A stretch of 64,000 bases of DNA, taken from contig CAVVXS010000009.1 of NCBI GenBank assembly GCA_963752225.1, positions 868,001-932,000 of the forward strand, in the 5' to 3' direction. Source of the DNA: JBBROS01 sp963752225 (GTDB taxonomy: Bacteria > Pseudomonadota > Alphaproteobacteria > Acetobacterales > Acetobacteraceae). The position numbers and the translations under genes are program-made. This document shows, one piece after another, positions 44,200 to 51,856 of the stretch. The notes under the pieces were generated by a model. It was not told the origin of the DNA, made no database searches, and worked only from the letters and a program-made list of their open reading frames with translations. Numbering within the stretch: the first letter of the stretch is position 1; every line of letters starts with the position of its first letter.

Positions 44200-45864
44200 A
44201 TGAGCAGCGTCATGACCGCGCCGCGCGAGTCGCAGGCGGGGGAAATCCCCGAGAGCTACCTGACGAAGGAGACCGGGCTTCGCACCTGGCTGCTGACGAC
44301 CGACCACAAGCGGATCGCCCTGCTCTACATGGCGACCATCACCGTGTTCTTTTTCATCGGCGGCTTCGCGGCGTTCCTGATGCGGCTCAACCTGGTCGCG
44401 CCGCAGGGCGCGATCATGTCGCACGAGAGCTACAACCGCACCTTCACCCTGCATGGCGTGGTGATGGTGTGGTTCTTTCTGGTGCCGGCCGTGCCGGTGA
44501 CGCTCGGCAACTTCGTGTTGCCGCTGATGCTCGGCGCCCGCGACCTCGCCTTCCCGCGCCTGAACCTGCTGAGCTGGTACCTGTTCGTGATCGGCGGCCT
44601 GCTGACCGGTTGGGCGCTGCTGATGGGCGGGCTGGACACCGGCTGGACGTTCTACACCCCGCTCACGACCAACTACACCGAAGGCCACGTGGTGCTGGCG
44701 GTGACCGGGATCTTCGTGTCCGGGTTCAGCTCGATCGCGACCGGGCTCAACTTCATCGTCACGATCCACAAGCTGCGCGCGCCGGGCATGGGCTGGTACC
44801 GGATGCCGGTGATGTGCTGGTCACTGTATGCGACGTCGGTCATTTACGTGCTCGGCACGCCGGTGCTGGCGATCACCCTGATCCTGCTGGCGTTCGAGCG
44901 GCTGTTCCATGTCGGTGTGTTCGACCCGCAGCTCGGCGGCGACCCGCTGCTGTTCCAGCACATGTTCTGGTTCTACAGCCACCCGGCCGTCTACATCATG
45001 ATCCTGCCGGGCTTCGGCGTCGTCAGCGAGATCGTGCCGACGTTCTGCCAGAAGCAGCTGTTCGGCTATAAGTTCGTGGTTTGGGCCAGCATCTCGATCG
45101 CGGTCATCAGCTTCTTCGTTTGGGGCCACCACATGTTCGTGGCCGGCCAGTCGGTGTTCTCGGCGATCGTCTTCAGCCTGCTGAGCTACCTCGTCGCCGT
45201 GCCGTCGGCGATCAAGGTGTTCAACTGGCTCGGCACCATGCACAAGGGCTTCATCCGCTTCGAAGCGCCGATGCTGTACGCGTTGGGCTTCATCGGCCTG
45301 TTCACCATGGGCGGGCTGACCGGGCTGTGGATCGCCTCCTTGGCGACCGACGTGCACCTGACCCAGACCTACTTCATTGTCGCCCATTTCCACTACATCA
45401 TGGTGGGCGGCATGGTGTCGGCCTATTTCGCCGGGCTGCACTATTGGTGGCCGAAGATCACCGGGCGGCTCTATCCGGAGATGTGGTCGCGCGTCGCGGC
45501 CGGCATCCTGTTCCTCGGCTTCAACCTCACCTTCTTCCCGCAATTCATCCTCGGCTACCTCGGCATGCCGCGGCGCTATGCGACTTACGCGCCCGAGTTC
45601 CAGGTGCTGAACGTGCTCAGCAGCGCCGGCACCGCGATCCTGGCAGCCGGGTTCCTGCTGCCGCTGGTCTATCTGCCGTTCTCGCTGTTGCGCGGCAAGC
45701 GAGCGACGCCCAACCCGTGGGGCAGCCTCGGCCTCGAGTGGAAGACGACCTCGCCGCCGCCGGTGGAGAACTTCGAGCAGACGCCGGTGATCACCGGCGA
45801 CCCCTACGACTTCCCGCCGCCCGAGCACCAGGGCGCCTTTGCCGGCTCGCGAGGCGACCGGTGA
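44200..45864 (+). CDS. coxA: cytochrome c oxidase subunit I, A2 (YS-motif) type
   Basis: This 554-residue haem-copper oxidase core subunit has 12 or 13 TM helices. Ligands are present: the haem a His in LHGVVMVWF, CuB His261 in FYSHPAVY with the cross-linked Tyr265, the His pair in VWGHHMFVAG, and HFHYIMVGG for the two haems. The helix VI glutamate of A1 enzymes is absent; instead Tyr259-Ser260 precede the His. This is the YS signature of A2-type oxidases such as the Rhodothermus marinus caa3 enzyme. It pumps protons while reducing O2 in the inner membrane. Confidence 0.96.
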   Translation: MSSVMTAPRESQAGEIPESYLTKETGLRTWLLTTDHKRIALLYMATITVFFFIGGFAAFLMRLNLVAPQGAIMSHESYNRTFTLHGVVMVWFFLVPAVPVTLGNFVLPLMLGARDLAFPRLNLLSWYLFVIGGLLTGWALLMGGLDTGWTFYTPLTTNYTEGHVVLAVTGIFVSGFSSIATGLNFIVTIHKLRAPGMGWYRMPVMCWSLYATSVIYVLGTPVLAITLILLAFERLFHVGVFDPQLGGDPLLFQHMFWFYSHPAVYIMILPGFGVVSEIVPTFCQKQLFGYKFVVWASISIAVISFFVWGHHMFVAGQSVFSAIVFSLLSYLVAVPSAIKVFNWLGTMHKGFIRFEAPMLYALGFIGLFTMGGLTGLWIASLATDVHLTQTYFIVAHFHYIMVGGMVSAYFAGLHYWWPKITGRLYPEMWSRVAAGILFLGFNLTFFPQFILGYLGMPRRYATYAPEFQVLNVLSSAGTAILAAGFLLPLVYLPFSLLRGKRATPNPWGSLGLEWKTTSPPPVENFEQTPVITGDPYDFPPPEHQGAFAGSRGDR

Positions 45865-46514
45865 GCGAGATCGCGGCCGAAGGCGTCGACGCCGGGTTCC
45901 AATACAGCAGCCGCCGGCACGAGGCGGAAACCGCGCTGTCCGGCATGTGGCTGTTCCTGGCGACCGAGGTGCTGTTCTTCGGCGGCATCGTCTGGTCGTG
46001 GGTGGTGTTCCGCGCCAAGTATCCGGACGGCTTCCACGCCGCCGCCGGGCACACCAACCTGCTGATCGGCAGCGTCAACACCGCCCTGCTGGTCACCAGC
46101 AGTTTCCTGTTCACCCGCGGCGTCCGCGCCGCCGAGGGCGGCCGCAACCACGAGGTGTTCCGTGCCTGCCTTTATACGGTCGGCCTGGGTCTCGGCTTCC
46201 TCCTGATGAAGGCGATCGAGTGGGGACTCGATTTCCACGAGCACCTGTTTCCCGGTTCCGACTTCTCCCTCACCGGCCCCGTCCACGACGGGGCGCAGTT
46301 GTTCTTCGTCATCTACTTCGTCGCCACCGGCCTGCATGCGGTGCACATGATCATCGGCATCGGCCTCGTATCCTGGGTCGGGTTCCGCGCCCGCCGCGGC
46401 GACTACACGAAGGCGCATCACACCCAGGTCGAGGTGGTCGGCCTGTACTGGTCGTTCGTCGACATCGTCTGGCTGACGTTCTACCCGCTGATTTACATCG
46501 CGGCCCGGCCATGA
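45861..46514 (+). CDS. coxC: cytochrome c oxidase subunit III
   Basis: This 217-residue, five-helix subunit III begins at GTG 45861 in the coxA stop (GTGA). Family motifs include ETALSGMWLFLATEVLFFGG, then FLLMKAIEWGLDFHEHLFPG, FVATGLHAVHMIIGIGLV and a C-terminal VVGLYWSFVDIVWLTFYPLIY block (first 12 residues VVGLYWSFVDIV). It stabilises the proton-pumping core. It is followed directly by the subunit IV gene. Confidence 0.94.
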   Translation: MSEIAAEGVDAGFQYSSRRHEAETALSGMWLFLATEVLFFGGIVWSWVVFRAKYPDGFHAAAGHTNLLIGSVNTALLVTSSFLFTRGVRAAEGGRNHEVFRACLYTVGLGLGFLLMKAIEWGLDFHEHLFPGSDFSLTGPVHDGAQLFFVIYFVATGLHAVHMIIGIGLVSWVGFRARRGDYTKAHHTQVEVVGLYWSFVDIVWLTFYPLIYIAARP

Positions 46515-46792
46515 GTGCGGCGATCTGGGTCGGCCTGCTCCTGCTGCTGGGCGTCGAGATCATCGGCGCGCTCACCCACCAGCCCTGGTTCGCGGCCGCA
46601 GCCGCGCCGGTGATGATCGCGCTGGTCGCGTTCGGCTACATGCGGCTGCGCGCGGAAACGCCGCTGAGCCGGATCTTCGCCATCGCCGGGCTGTTCTGGC
46701 TGGCAATCATGCTGAGCCTCGGCAATCTGGACTTCATCGTCCGCCGCAACCAGCCGGTGCCGCAGACCACGTCAAGCGCCGAGTATAAGTGA
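46511..46792 (+). CDS. cytochrome c oxidase subunit IV-like small membrane protein
   Basis: This 93-residue protein has three predicted TM helices (WVGLLLLLGVEIIGALTH, APVMIALVAFGYMRL, IAGLFWLAIMLSLGNLDFI), the layout of prokaryotic cytochrome oxidase subunit IV (COX4/CyoD-like). It is the last gene of the operon, starting in an ATGA overlap with coxC. A weak hairpin (GAAGG/CCTTC, 46794-46810) lies between it and the convergent ABC permease gene. Confidence 0.84.
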   Translation: MSAAIWVGLLLLLGVEIIGALTHQPWFAAAAAPVMIALVAFGYMRLRAETPLSRIFAIAGLFWLAIMLSLGNLDFIVRRNQPVPQTTSSAEYK

Positions 46793-46793
46793 C

Positions 46794-46810
46794 GAAGGGC
46801 TCTGTCCTTC
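46794..46810. terminator. weak hairpin between convergent operons
   Basis: A 5-bp stem GAAGG/CCTTC with a 7-base loop starts just after the subunit IV stop, with no T-run. The 24-bp gap between the two convergent operons holds nothing else. Confidence 0.25.
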
Positions 46811-46816
46811 ACTCGC

Positions 46817-47665
46817 TCATCGGCGTTGGCGCGGGTCCGCCTGGTCGCGCAGCGCGTCGCCGAGCAGGTTGAAGCCGAGCACCACGACCAGGATTGCTAA
46901 GCCGGGGAAGGTTGCGATCCACCACGCGGACAGGAAGTAGCCGTGCCCGTCCGCGAGCAGCGCGCCCCAGTCCGGCGACGGCGGCTGCGCGCCCAGCCCC
47001 AGGAACGACAATCCCGCCGTTTCCACCACCACCGACCCGGCCTGCAACGTCGCCAGCACTGTGACCGGCCCCATGCAGTTCGGCAGCACGTGGCGCAGCA
47101 CGATCCGCGCCGGGTTGGCGCCGATCGCCTGCGCCGCCTGCACGAAGTCGAGGTTCTGCACCGCTAGCACCTGGCCGCGCATGACCCGGGCGTATTGCGG
47201 CGCATAAACGATGCCGATCGCGATCAGCGAGTTGACCATGCTCGGCCCCAGCGCCGCCACGATCACCAGCGCCAGCAGCAGGTACGGAAACGCCAGCAGC
47301 ACGTCGGTCAGCCGCATCACCGCCGCGTCCACGGCGCCGCCGGCGAACCCGGCGACCAGCCCCATGGCCCCGCCCAGCAGCAGCGCCAGCCCGTCCGCCA
47401 CCAGGATCGCGAACAGGGCGTAGCGGGTGCCGTGCAGCACCCGGCTCAGCATGTCGCGGCCATACTGGTCCGCGCCCCACCAATGCTCGGCGCCGGGCGG
47501 CGTGAGGGCCGCCGAAAGGTCCTGGTCGAACGGATCGTAGGGTGCCACCAGCGGCGCGAACGCCGCGAGCAGAAGCAGCAGGAGAATGATCGCAAGACCG
47601 ATCCGCGCGCCCGTGCCGCGCAGTGCCCGTCGGAACAGCCCGGCCGGAATCGCGGCGCCGCTCAC
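46817..47665 (-). CDS. peptide/nickel-type ABC transporter permease (DppC-like)
   Basis: This 282-residue inner-membrane permease starts at GTG 47663-47665 in the DppB-like stop (GTGA). It has an N-terminal TM helix and the typical APLVAPYDPFDQDL with WWGADQYGRDMLSRVLHGTR (the DppC-type periplasmic segment). The ATPase-contacting EAA-type loop reads AAQAIGANPARIVLRHVLPN. It ends with GFNLLGDALRDQADPR. Its partners are the DppB-like permease and the binding protein upstream; no DppD/DppF ATPase gene is present in the window. Confidence 0.91.
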   Translation of the reverse strand: MSGAAIPAGLFRRALRGTGARIGLAIILLLLLLAAFAPLVAPYDPFDQDLSAALTPPGAEHWWGADQYGRDMLSRVLHGTRYALFAILVADGLALLLGGAMGLVAGFAGGAVDAAVMRLTDVLLAFPYLLLALVIVAALGPSMVNSLIAIGIVYAPQYARVMRGQVLAVQNLDFVQAAQAIGANPARIVLRHVLPNCMGPVTVLATLQAGSVVVETAGLSFLGLGAQPPSPDWGALLADGHGYFLSAWWIATFPGLAILVVVLGFNLLGDALRDQADPRQRR

Positions 47666-48666
47666 GCGCGCCTGACCCGCGGATCGAGCAGCATGTAGCC
47701 GACGTCCACGACGAAGTTGACCGCGACGAAGATGCCGGCCACGAACATCGCCGCCGCCTGCGCTACCGGGTAGTCGCGCGACAGGATGCTGTCCACCATC
47801 AGCCGTCCCAGCCCCGGCAGCGCGTAGATGCTTTCGGTCAGCACCGCCCCCGACAGCAGCAGGCCGAGCTGCAGCCCGACCACCGTCAGGATCGGGATGG
47901 CCGCATTGCGCAGCACGTGCCGCCACACCACCAGCCGCGGATCGAGCCCCTTGGCCCGCGCCGTCCGCACGTGGTCGAGCAGCCCGGCGGCCACCACCTC
48001 GGCCCGCGTCACCCGCGTGATCAGCGCCAGCGGGATGGTCGCCAACGTCACCGCCGGGAGCAGCAGATGCAGCAGCGCCAGGCGCAGCAGGCCCGGATCG
48101 CCGGCGAGGATGCTGTCCACCACGCTCATGCCGGTGATGCGCCGCGGCTCCATACCGATCGGCATCACGCCGCCGGTTGGCAGCCAATCGAGCCCGGCCG
48201 CGAACAGCACCAGCAGCATCAGCCCCAGCCAGAAGATCGGCACCGACACGCCGAACAGCGTGCCGGCCAGCACGGCCGCATCGAGCAGCGAGCCCTGCCG
48301 CGTGCCGGCCAGCACGCCGAGCGGGATGCCGAGGCCGCAGGCCAGCAGAAGCGAGGCGAGCGTGAGCTGCAAGGTGGTCGGGAACGCCGCCATCACCTCG
48401 GTCAGCGCCGGGCGGTTGGAGATGATGCTGAGCCCGAAATCGCCGCGCAAGCCGTCGAGCAGGAAGCGGCTGTATTGCACCAGCACCGACTGATCGAGCC
48501 CGAGCTGCGCCCGCAGCCGGGCGAGCTGCTCGGCGGTGGCGCGGTCGCCAAGCAGCAGGGTGGCGACGTCGCCGGGCAGCAGGTGCATGGCGACGAACAC
48601 GACGACGGACACGCCGAGCAGCACCAGGAGGAGCTGCAAGGCGCGGCTGGCGAGGTAGCGGCTCAA
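47662..48666 (-). CDS. peptide/nickel-type ABC transporter permease (DppB-like)
   Basis: This 334-residue permease begins YLASRALQLLLVLLGVSVVVF, the standard DppB first helix, followed by LPGDVATLLLG. The EAA loop is RTARAKGLDPRLVVWRHVLRNA and the C-terminal VNFVVDVGYMLLDPRVR is diagnostic. It forms the translocation pore with the DppC-like protein. The substrate cannot be told from the permease. A REP-like hairpin pair separates it from the binding-protein gene upstream. Confidence 0.92.
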   Translation of the reverse strand: MSRYLASRALQLLLVLLGVSVVVFVAMHLLPGDVATLLLGDRATAEQLARLRAQLGLDQSVLVQYSRFLLDGLRGDFGLSIISNRPALTEVMAAFPTTLQLTLASLLLACGLGIPLGVLAGTRQGSLLDAAVLAGTLFGVSVPIFWLGLMLLVLFAAGLDWLPTGGVMPIGMEPRRITGMSVVDSILAGDPGLLRLALLHLLLPAVTLATIPLALITRVTRAEVVAAGLLDHVRTARAKGLDPRLVVWRHVLRNAAIPILTVVGLQLGLLLSGAVLTESIYALPGLGRLMVDSILSRDYPVAQAAAMFVAGIFVAVNFVVDVGYMLLDPRVRRA

Positions 48667-48710
48667 ACGGGGCTACGGAGTGGTGGGCACGCTTGGCCGC
48701 TCCGAGCGAC

Positions 48711-48738
48711 AGATCCGCGGATCAAGTCCGCGGATGAC
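48711..48738. repeat. REP-like palindromic unit, copy 1
   Basis: AGATCCGCGGATCAAGTCC and the following CGCGGATGAC form a hairpin (ATCCGCGGA / TCCGCGGAT arms). It is the inverse complement of the unit at 48762-48789 with a few base changes, and 23 bp separate them. The arrangement is that of a BIME-like REP pair. Confidence 0.75.
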
Positions 48739-48761
48739 GTGTTGGATGACACGCAAACAAC

Positions 48762-48789
48762 GTCATCCCCGGACTGGATCCGGGGATCT
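48762..48789. repeat. REP-like palindromic unit, copy 2
   Basis: GTCATCCCCGGACTGGATCC followed by GGGGATCT forms a strong hairpin with arms ATCCCCGGA/TCCGGGGAT. Together with copy 1 it lies between the binding-protein and permease genes of the ABC operon, where such hairpins often protect the upstream transcript end and lower permease expression. Confidence 0.75.
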
Positions 48790-48814
48790 GCCACCCGGTG
48801 AGCCGCGGACCCCG

Positions 48815-50404
48815 TCACGCGCCGAGCGACACCTGCTCCATGTCGAAGAACATCTGCGTCGGGTTGAGCTGGTAGCCCTGCACCTCTTTGCGCACCGCCC
48901 GGACCTGCAGCACCGAGTTGATGAACACCCAGGGCGCGTCTTCCACGATCAGCTTCTGGATGTCGGAATAAAGCGACACCCGCTTGTCGTGGTCGACCGT
49001 GCGCGCGGCCTCGGCCAGCAGCCGGTCCACGTCGGCGCTGCGGTAGTGCGCCCAGTTGCCGATCGGGATCTCCTTGGAGGCGAACAGGGCGCCGGCGAAG
49101 TTGTCGGGGTCGCCGTTGTCGCCGGTCCACCCCTCCATCTTGAGGCCCTCGTGCTTGCCCGAGCGGACCGTCGCGAGATAGGCGCCCATGTCCATCCGCC
49201 GCACGTCCGCCTCGATGCCGACCCGCTTCAGGTAGCCCTGGATCGCCACCGCGAGGTCGGCGCCGGCCGAGTTGTAGCCGCGCGGCGAGTTGTAGGTCAG
49301 CAGCTCGACCTTGAGGCCGGGCTGCACCCCCGCCTCGGCCAGCAGCTTCTTGGCCGCTTCCGGGTCGAAGCCATAGCCGGCGATCGACTTGTCGAACCCC
49401 CACTGCGCCTGCGGCAGCGGCGAGGTCATGGGCACCGCCATGCCTTGGAACAGCGCCTTGTTGATCGCCGCCTTGTCGACGGCCAGGTTCATCGCCCGCC
49501 GCACCCGCACGTCGTCGAACGGTTTCGTCTCCGTCGGCAGCGCCACGCCCGAGACCGCGAGGCCGGGCTGGGTGACGAGGTTGACGCTCGGCTCCTGCCG
49601 CAAGGCGGGGATGGTGGCTGCGCCCACGTCGGCCAGGATGTGGATCTCGCCCCGCCGCAGCCCGAGCAGCGCGGCTTGCGGATCGGGCAGGACCTTGAAC
49701 ACGACCCGGTCGAGCTTCGGCTTGCCACGCCAATAGAGAGGGTTGGCTTCCAGCACGACCTGGTCGCGCGGCCGGTATTCCTTGAACACGAACGGGCCGG
49801 TGCCGACCGGGTTGTTGCGGAACTCCTTGCCGGATTTCTGCGCCGCAGCCGGGCTGACGACGCCGTTCCAGACCATCGCCAGGCTGTTGAGGAACGCCGC
49901 CGACGGCTCCTTCAAGGTGAACTCGACGGTGCTCTCATCGACCGCGCGATACTTGCAGTCCTTGCCGTAGGTGAAGTCCGCGTAGCTCTCCACCGGCCCC
50001 GTATCATAGATGTAGATCGGGCTCGACTTGTCGAACAGGCGCGCGACGCCCTGCACGATCGAGTCCGCCGTCAACGGCGTGCCGTCGTGGAACTTCACCC
50101 CGGAGCGCAGGTGGAACGTGTAGGTCAGCCCGTCGGAACTGATGTCCCAGCGCTCGGCGAGGCCCGGCTCCACCTCGACCGTGCCCGGCTTGTAGCGCAC
50201 CAGGCTGTCGTAGATCGCTGCCATGATGAAGCCCGACGTGTTGTTCTCGACCGCTTCCGGATCGAGCCCGGTCGGGTCGGCGGCGATGCCGATCACGAGG
50301 GTCTTGTTCGCGCCTTGGGCGATGGCGTCGAGCGGCAGCGTGCCTGCGGCCGCCGCCGCCAGGGTGGTCGCGAGCACGGATCGGCGGGTGGGGCGAAGGC
50401 GCAT
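48815..50404 (-). CDS. ABC transporter substrate-binding protein, SBP family 5 (peptide/nickel type)
   Basis: This 529-residue exported binding protein starts with a Tat-like signal (RPTRRSVLATTLAAAAAGTL) after GAGGAT. The mature protein matches family 5: LVIGIAADPTGLDPEAVENN at the N terminus, EPGLAERWDISSDGLTYTFHL (first 20 given) and VKFHDGTPLTADSIV, then DVRVRRAMNLAVDK and QKLIVEDAPWVFIN near the end. Relatives bind di- and oligopeptides, glutathione, nickel or opines. It is the first gene of the leftward operon with the two permeases; the substrate may belong to the catabolic genes encoded further right. Confidence 0.92.
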   Translation of the reverse strand: MRLRPTRRSVLATTLAAAAAGTLPLDAIAQGANKTLVIGIAADPTGLDPEAVENNTSGFIMAAIYDSLVRYKPGTVEVEPGLAERWDISSDGLTYTFHLRSGVKFHDGTPLTADSIVQGVARLFDKSSPIYIYDTGPVESYADFTYGKDCKYRAVDESTVEFTLKEPSAAFLNSLAMVWNGVVSPAAAQKSGKEFRNNPVGTGPFVFKEYRPRDQVVLEANPLYWRGKPKLDRVVFKVLPDPQAALLGLRRGEIHILADVGAATIPALRQEPSVNLVTQPGLAVSGVALPTETKPFDDVRVRRAMNLAVDKAAINKALFQGMAVPMTSPLPQAQWGFDKSIAGYGFDPEAAKKLLAEAGVQPGLKVELLTYNSPRGYNSAGADLAVAIQGYLKRVGIEADVRRMDMGAYLATVRSGKHEGLKMEGWTGDNGDPDNFAGALFASKEIPIGNWAHYRSADVDRLLAEAARTVDHDKRVSLYSDIQKLIVEDAPWVFINSVLQVRAVRKEVQGYQLNPTQMFFDMEQVSLGA

Positions 50405-50607
50405 GACGTCGTATCCTCGCGATGGTTGAAGCCCGACCCTACCAGTCGTCCGGGCCGGCGCGAAAGAGAGGTCGCCGGGCGCAAGCGCCGCCGCAGCCGC
50501 TTCTCAAATTTGGCGCAAGGCGTATTTGTTGTGACAACCAATATAACTGTGGGTTGCACGGGGAAAATTTACACAGCACCGTGAGCGCCGGGGTTGAGGG
50601 AGCAGCG
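50405..50607. promoter_or_regulatory. divergent region, binding protein / PEP-CTERM protein
   Basis: This 203-bp gap contains an AT-rich stretch from 50505 to 50580. A perfect inverted repeat GTTGT-G-ACAAC (50528-50538) is followed at once by CAATATAAC, a possible -10 region for the PEP-CTERM gene. This layout suggests an operator overlapping a promoter. No other structure was seen. Confidence 0.4.
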
Positions 50608-51624
50608 ATGATGGACGGAGCAAAAGTGATAGCCGGGCTGCTGGCAGGCCTTGCCGCCGCGACCGGCGCACATGCGGCCTCCTACACGTTCACCACCGTG
50701 GATGCGCCGGGCGCCGCCGGGACGGCGTTGTTCGGCCTCAACGACGCCGGCTTGGCGGTCGGCAACACCGGCAATGTCTTCTCGCGCGTCAGCGGCTTCG
50801 TCTACGGCAACGGCAACTTCGCGCCGGTCGTGCTGCCCGGCACCGCGACGGGAGCCAACGGCGTGGTCAGCGCGGTCGGGATCAACAACGCCGGCACGAT
50901 CACCGGCAGCTATAACAACAACACCCTTCCCACCGTGCCGGGCTCCTCGGCCACCCCCGGCAAGGAGGTCGGCTATTCCCTGAACGGCGCCTCGTTCAGC
51001 ACGATCGACGTCAATTCGTTCGACACCCAGCCGCGCGGCCTGAACGACGCCGGCGCCGTGGTCGGCCGCGTCGAGGGCCCGAGCCCGGGCAGCATCGGCC
51101 CGTTCCTGACGCAGGGCGGCGTGCCGGTGAATGTGTCACCGAACGTGCCGCGCACCGGTCTCTACAACTTCGTCAACTTCAACGCCGTCAACGACGCCGG
51201 CGACATCGCCCTCACCTATGTGACCGATGCGCGGCAAAGCGCCCTGTTCAAGGACGGACAAACGACGCTGCTCGCCGATCCGGCCGGGTTCACCACGTCG
51301 GCCTACGGGATCAACAATGCCGACACGATCGTCGGCGGCTACTCGACCGGCGTGCTGCGGGGCTTCGCCATCACCAACATCGTCGACCATGGCTTCGTCT
51401 ACGCCGACGGCGCCTACAGCACGGTCGACGTGCCCGGCGCCATTGCCACCACCATCCGCGACATCAACAATCTCGGCGTCATCGTCGGCGACTATGTCGA
51501 TCCCGCCGGGGTGGACCACGGCTTCATCGGCACCCCGGCCGCCGCAGTGCCCGAGCCGTCCTCGGCCGCCCTGGTCGGCGCCGCGCTGCTCGGCATCGCC
51601 GGGCTGGCCCGGCGCCGGTCCTGA
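50608..51624 (+). CDS. PEP-CTERM sorted extracellular protein with HAF-like repeats
   Basis: This 338-residue secreted protein has a signal peptide (VIAGLLAGLAAATGAHA) and a body of repeats of the type GINNAGTITGSY, GLNDAGAVVG, GINNADTIVGGY and DINNLGVIVGDY. They resemble the HAF family of extracellular propeller-like repeats. It ends VPEPSSAALVGAALLGIAGLARRRS, of which VPEPSS, the TM helix and the Arg cluster are the PEP-CTERM sorting signal cut by an EpsH-type exosortase. GAGGGAG precedes the ATG. No exosortase gene is in the window. A surface or biofilm role is likely but unproven. Confidence 0.86.
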   Translation: MMDGAKVIAGLLAGLAAATGAHAASYTFTTVDAPGAAGTALFGLNDAGLAVGNTGNVFSRVSGFVYGNGNFAPVVLPGTATGANGVVSAVGINNAGTITGSYNNNTLPTVPGSSATPGKEVGYSLNGASFSTIDVNSFDTQPRGLNDAGAVVGRVEGPSPGSIGPFLTQGGVPVNVSPNVPRTGLYNFVNFNAVNDAGDIALTYVTDARQSALFKDGQTTLLADPAGFTTSAYGINNADTIVGGYSTGVLRGFAITNIVDHGFVYADGAYSTVDVPGAIATTIRDINNLGVIVGDYVDPAGVDHGFIGTPAAAVPEPSSAALVGAALLGIAGLARRRS

Positions 51625-51652
51625 CGGAAACCGGGCGGCTGCCTGCCGTCAG
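51621..51652. terminator. hairpin shared by two convergent genes
   Basis: A perfect 7-bp stem CTGACGG/CCGTCAG encloses an 18-base loop. The left arm contains the TGA of the PEP-CTERM gene and the right arm contains the TGA of the small minus-strand gene. It has no T-run and would work, if at all, as a bidirectional 3'-end stabiliser. Confidence 0.4.
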
Positions 51653-51801
51653 GGCGCCGGCTGGTTGACTTCCTCCGGATCGGGCGCCGGCTTGGGCGAG
51701 TCCTTCAGCCGCTTGTAGTCTTCGGTCGCGTCCGAGGTGCCGAACTGGCCGTGGTCGCCCGGCAGCTTGGGCGGGATCGGGTGCTTCATTTCGTCGGCCA
51801 T
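51649..51801 (-). CDS. small acidic/proline-rich protein, 50 residues
   Basis: This short ORF starts at ATG 51799-51801 with GGAG six bases upstream. It encodes MADEMKHPIPPKLPGDHGQF, then GTSDATEDYKRLKDSPKPAP, ending DPEEVNQPAP. It is hydrophilic, rich in Pro and Asp/Glu, with no TM segment or signal, and probably disordered. The good ribosome-binding site and the precise fit between two neighbours support a real gene. I recognise no family. A second ATG four codons later is possible. Confidence 0.55.
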   Translation of the reverse strand: MADEMKHPIPPKLPGDHGQFGTSDATEDYKRLKDSPKPAPDPEEVNQPAP

Positions 51802-51856
51802 GTCGAACTCCGGCTCGCGGTTGTGCCCCCCTCAACGCCGGCGGCGCGGTCCGGCT

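Noticed and set aside
44974..44994. CoxA as an inactive oxidase because the helix VI Glu is Ala
   Set aside because: The YS pair before the CuB His marks an A2-type oxidase, and all metal ligands are present.
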